Shown here: piece by piece, positions 32,526 to 35,523 of the stretch
How the letters are laid out: each line of letters begins with the position of its first letter
Position numbering within the stretch: position 1 is the stretch's first letter
Translations under genes and position numbers: made by a program
Notes under the pieces: generated by a model
Seen by the model: only the letters and a program-made list of their open reading frames with translations
Databases searched by the model: none
Told to the model about the DNA's origin: nothing
From: Actinophytocola xanthii
GTDB lineage: Bacteria > Actinomycetota > Actinomycetes > Mycobacteriales > Pseudonocardiaceae
Assembly: GCF_001921205.1 (NCBI RefSeq)
Contig: NZ_MSIE01000093.1
Location: 1-35,523 of the forward strand
Direction of reading: 5' to 3'
Length of the DNA: 35,523 nucleotides

Positions 32526-34975
32526 GGGCGACGGTCGTGCTGGTGCTCAAGACCAGCCGCTGTGCGCCCTGGGTCGTGCCGCAGGTCGAGGCGCTGCTGA
32601 CCCGCGGGCACCGGGTGGTCGCCGTGCTGCCGGCGGGTGACGGCCCGGTCCGGCGCGCGCTCGGCGAGCGCGGCGTGCCGGTCGTGGACAGCGCGACCGA
32701 CTTCGCGCTGCGGCCGCGTCCGTCCACCGCGGCCGCGCTGGTCCGGTTCCGCCGTCAGCTCCGCGCGCTCGGGCCCGATGTGCTGCTCTACCACCTCTAC
32801 GCCTCGGCGCTGGCGACCCGGCTGGCGAGCGCGGGCTGGGGGGTGCCGAGGGTGCACATGGTCGCCGGGCCGCTCTACCTCGACTCGCCGCTCGTGCGGT
32901 CGGCCGAGCGGCTCCTGGCGAGGTTGGACACGGTGACGATCGGCGGCAGTGCCTTCACCGCACAGCGCTACCGGGAGCTCGGCCGCCCCGCGCGTGCCGT
33001 TCCCTACGGTGTGGACACCACCCGGTTCCGTCCCGTCGACGACCGGGAGACCCGGCAGCGGGTCCGGACCGGGCTCGGCGTCGCCCCGGGGGAGCTGCTG
33101 GTGGTGATGGTGTCCTATGTGTACGCGCCCAAGCGGCTCGTGCACCGGGGGCGGGGAATCAAGGGCCACGCCGAGCTGCTGACGGCGTGGCTGACGTTCG
33201 AGCGGCGGCACCCCGGCAGCCGCCTGCTGCTGGTCGGCGGTGGCTTCGACGAGGCGGGGGAGCGCTACCGCCGGGAGCTCGTCGAGCGGTACCACCCCGA
33301 CCGCCACGGCGTCACCTGGCTCGACTCGGTCCCCGACGTGCGGCCGTACTACGCGGCAGCGGACCTGAGCGTCTCCCCGTCCCTGTCGGACAACCACGGC
33401 GCCGCCCTCGAAGCGGGCGCGATGGGCCTGCCCAGCATCGTCACCGACGCCGCGGCGCTGCCCGAGACCGTCGGCCCCGACTGCGGCTGGGTCGTCACGG
33501 CCGGCGACAGCGCCGCCCTGGCCCAGGCCCTGGCCCAAGCCCACGACGAACACCGCCACGGCCGCCTCGCCGCGCGCGGCGAGGCGGCCAGGGCCAGGGT
33601 CTGCGCCCACTTCGACGCCGCCAGCGCCGCCGAGTCGGTGGCCGACATCGTGGAGTCGGTCGCCCGGAACCGCGAGCCGTCGGTCTGGGACGGTGGGGCC
33701 GCGGCAGCAGACCCAGGGGCGCCGGAGGGCGAGCGCGCGGCATCGGTGTGGGACGGCGAGCCCGCGCTCCGGGACGCCGAGCCCTCGGCCCGACCGGAAC
33801 CCGGGCCTGGCCCGCGGGTCGTCACGGTGCTCACCGAGGCGCGGCTGGGGCGGGACGCGGCCGGGCGGTGGGCCGCGGAGGAGCCGGCGCTCGGCGCGGA
33901 CGCCTGGACGCGGTACCTCGCCGGTGGCGGGCGGCTGCGGATCGTCGCCAGGGCGCGTACCCGGCCGGGGAGTGCGGTCCACCCGCTGCCGCCGGGGGTC
34001 GAGGTCCTGGCGCTGCCGTACTACCTCGGCCCGGCCGGTCTGCTGCGGGTGCTGCCGCGGCTGCTCCCGGGCGTGTGCCGGGCGGTGCTCACGGCCGAGG
34101 TGCTCGTGCTCCGGCTGCCCGGCGCGGTGGGGCTGCTCGGCGCGCTCGCCGCCACCCTGGCTCGACGACGGTACGCCGCCGAGGTGGTCGGCGACCCTGA
34201 GCAGGTGCTCGCCGCGGGGGTGCTCGGCTCGACGGGGCGACGGGCGGCCGCCCTGGTCCACCGCGTCATGCGGGCCGCGGTACGGCGGGCCGCCGCGGTC
34301 CAGTACGTCACCGAGCAGGCCCTGCAGGGTCGGTACCCGCCCGCCCCCGGGGTGCCGACCGCCAGCGTGCCCAACGTGCGGCTGGCCGCGCCGGCCTTCC
34401 GCACCCAGTCCAGGGTGTGGCGGCCCGGTCCCGCCCTGGTGGTCACCGTGGGCAGCCAGGAGCAGCACTACAAGGGCCACGACGTGCTGCTGCGCGCCCT
34501 GCGCCGGCTCGCCGACCAGGGCTTGGCCGTCAACGGTGTGCTGGTGGGGGGCGGGCGCCGGCACACCGAGCTGGTCGCGCTCGCCGACGCGCTCGGCCTC
34601 GGCGAGCGGGTGCGGTTCACCGGACCGCTGCACGACCGCGCCCGGCTGGTCGAGCTGCTGGACCGGGCCAGCCTGTTCGCGCTGCCGTCGCGCACCGAGG
34701 GGTTGCCCCGTGCTCTCGTCGAGGCGATGGCCCGGGCGCTGCCCGCCATCGGCACCGCGGTCGGCGGCGTGCCGGAGCTGCTCGACCCGCGCTTCCTCGT
34801 CCCCCCGGACGACCACCGGGCGCTCGCCGACGGCCTGCGCACGCTGCTGGAGGACCCCGCGCTCTGGACCGAGCAGTCCGCCCGCAACCTCCGCGTCGCC
34901 GGGCGCTACGAGCTGGGAGGGCTCGAGGCGCGGTTCGCGGAGTGGCTGCACGAGGTCCCGGGGGCGCGGCCGTGA
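32522..34975 (+). CDS. Two fused GT-B glycosyltransferases
   Basis: 817 residues; the GTG start at 32522 overlaps the dehydrogenase stop. Residues 1-380 are one GT4-type enzyme: TVVLVLKTSRCAPWVVPQ, VPYGVDTTRFRPV, VRPYYAAADLSVSPSLSDNHGAALEAGAMGLP (in parts), with the E-x7-E-like donor site. A linker of about 55 residues rich in Ala, Pro, Glu and Gly holds SVWDG twice (387-391 and 408-412). A second GT4-type enzyme covers about 435-817: VVTVGSQEQHYKGHDVLLRAL, VRFTGPLHD, ALPSRTEGLPRALVEAMA. Both lack membrane helices and should act at the cytoplasmic face. One chain carrying two transferases would add two sugars in order. There is no frameshift or stop at the join. Confidence 0.92.
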   Translation: MRATVVLVLKTSRCAPWVVPQVEALLTRGHRVVAVLPAGDGPVRRALGERGVPVVDSATDFALRPRPSTAAALVRFRRQLRALGPDVLLYHLYASALATRLASAGWGVPRVHMVAGPLYLDSPLVRSAERLLARLDTVTIGGSAFTAQRYRELGRPARAVPYGVDTTRFRPVDDRETRQRVRTGLGVAPGELLVVMVSYVYAPKRLVHRGRGIKGHAELLTAWLTFERRHPGSRLLLVGGGFDEAGERYRRELVERYHPDRHGVTWLDSVPDVRPYYAAADLSVSPSLSDNHGAALEAGAMGLPSIVTDAAALPETVGPDCGWVVTAGDSAALAQALAQAHDEHRHGRLAARGEAARARVCAHFDAASAAESVADIVESVARNREPSVWDGGAAAADPGAPEGERAASVWDGEPALRDAEPSARPEPGPGPRVVTVLTEARLGRDAAGRWAAEEPALGADAWTRYLAGGGRLRIVARARTRPGSAVHPLPPGVEVLALPYYLGPAGLLRVLPRLLPGVCRAVLTAEVLVLRLPGAVGLLGALAATLARRRYAAEVVGDPEQVLAAGVLGSTGRRAAALVHRVMRAAVRRAAAVQYVTEQALQGRYPPAPGVPTASVPNVRLAAPAFRTQSRVWRPGPALVVTVGSQEQHYKGHDVLLRALRRLADQGLAVNGVLVGGGRRHTELVALADALGLGERVRFTGPLHDRARLVELLDRASLFALPSRTEGLPRALVEAMARALPAIGTAVGGVPELLDPRFLVPPDDHRALADGLRTLLEDPALWTEQSARNLRVAGRYELGGLEARFAEWLHEVPGARP

Positions 34976-35523
34976 CCACCGTCGCCGGGCCCGCGCCGCC
35001 CCGCCGGGCCGAGGTATCGCTGCTTGCCTCGGCCACCCTCGTCCAGGTCGCCGCGAACGCGGCCGCGGCGGTCGTGGCCACGCTCGCGCTCGGAGCGGCC
35101 GGGCGCGGCGAGATGGTCCTGGGAGCCAGCATCGGCGGGGTCTGCGCCCTGCTCGGCGGCCTGGGCTCCGGCTCGGCGCTGCGGTCGATCCTCCCCGCGA
35201 CCTCGGCCGCGCGGCGCCGGTTCCTGGGTGGGTACGCCTGGTGCACCGCGGCCGGCTCGGTCTGGGCGGCGGGGCTCGCGGTCCTGGCGTGCGCCGGGTC
35301 GGCACCCCTGCTCGGCCCCGCCCTGTCGGCCCCCGCGTTCCTCGCCGCGGTCGGCGGGTTCACCGCGGTGCAGGTGGTCATGGCCCAGGCCGGCGAGGCC
35401 TGGTACGCCGACGGGGCCTTCCGCCGCGGCGGGACCTGGACGGCGGCCTGCGCGGGCGGCGGGCTCCTCGCGCTGACGGCCGCGGCGACGGTCACCGACC
35501 GCGCGGCCGCGCTGCTCGGCGCC
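34972..35523 (+). CDS. Polytopic membrane protein, probably a polysaccharide flippase (runs off the window)
   Basis: 184 codons are visible from the GTG at 34972, which overlaps the transferase stop (GTGA). After a short cytoplasmic stretch (MTTVAGPAPPRRAEV), hydrophobic helices follow one another: LLASATLVQVAANAAAAVVATLAL, GASIGGVCALLGGLGSGSAL (in parts), WCTAAGSVWAAGLAVLACAG and FLAAVGGFTAVQVVMAQA. GAAGRGEMVLG after helix 1 is typical of the Wzx/MVF-type exporters, which often carry GRGE there. The likely role is to flip the lipid-linked repeat unit across the membrane. The C-terminal half is missing, so the exact family is not proven. Confidence 0.75.
   Translation, partial: MTTVAGPAPPRRAEVSLLASATLVQVAANAAAAVVATLALGAAGRGEMVLGASIGGVCALLGGLGSGSALRSILPATSAARRRFLGGYAWCTAAGSVWAAGLAVLACAGSAPLLGPALSAPAFLAAVGGFTAVQVVMAQAGEAWYADGAFRRGGTWTAACAGGGLLALTAAATVTDRAAALLGA

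Noticed and set aside
32444-35305. A 953-codon minus-strand frame opposite the fused glycosyltransferases
   Set aside because: Both GT-B enzymes read clearly on the plus strand with overlapping starts; the antisense frame is low-complexity.
1-35523. tRNA, rRNA, CRISPR arrays, transposases, phage genes or replication origins
   Set aside because: No such sequence was recognised on either strand. Codon use and GC content are even throughout apart from short intergenic regions, so there is no clear sign of recent transfer.

Overview
The window is very GC-rich (visually above 70%, with nearly all third codon positions G or C) and densely coded on both strands. Start codons are often GTG with GGAGG-type ribosome sites. 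PucR, SARP, LytR-CpsA-Psr and BY-kinase families are present. This is chromosomal DNA of a high-GC actinomycete. Chemotaxis genes suggest a motile lineage. The genus cannot be fixed from this sequence. I saw no rRNA, tRNA, CRISPR array, insertion sequence or phage gene.

Layout. (1) 1-3839, minus strand: cheA, cheW and the 5' part of a chemoreceptor gene. (2) 4054-6981, plus strand: a small BON protein, a membrane sensor histidine kinase and a receiver-only response regulator. (3) 6990-10150: two small secreted proteins that look like diverged paralogues, on opposite strands. The plus-strand copy is followed by one polypeptide that joins a SipW/ER-type signal peptidase, a DUF5305-like extracytoplasmic domain and a degenerate histidine-kinase core. 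This is the strongest candidate for an undescribed system. (4) 10245-15200: a PucR-type regulator and a very large protein with a cyclase-like domain, a STAND-type ATPase and a helical-repeat tail. (5) 15249-18373: a SARP regulator facing a manganese catalase and an NRAMP manganese transporter. (6) 18388-19298: a STAS protein and an SRPBCC protein, divergent. (7) 19499-24461: two secreted hydrolases. One is a multi-domain GH87-type alpha-1,3-glucanase, the other an S1 serine protease with two DasR-like operators upstream. (8) 24471-35523: a surface or exopolysaccharide locus with two divergent, tightly coupled operons. The minus-strand operon encodes a Wzz/BY-type tyrosine kinase, a LytR-CpsA-Psr transferase and a low-molecular-weight tyrosine phosphatase. 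The plus-strand operon encodes a nucleotide-sugar 4,6-dehydratase, an epimerase, a UDP-sugar dehydrogenase, a fused pair of glycosyltransferases and the start of a polytopic membrane protein, probably a flippase.

How they fit together. The polysaccharide genes form a complete logic: sugar-nucleotide synthesis, glycosyl transfer, export, chain-length control by a phosphorylatable kinase with its phosphatase, and attachment to the wall. Every junction inside these two operons is a 4-base ATGA or GTGA overlap. The catalase and transporter link manganese uptake to peroxide defence. In region 3, the membrane peptidase probably matures the small secreted protein encoded just upstream. Its kinase-like tail suggests that secretion is coupled to sensing or to a scaffold function. 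All functions are inferred from sequence motifs and from memory of the families; no database search was possible.
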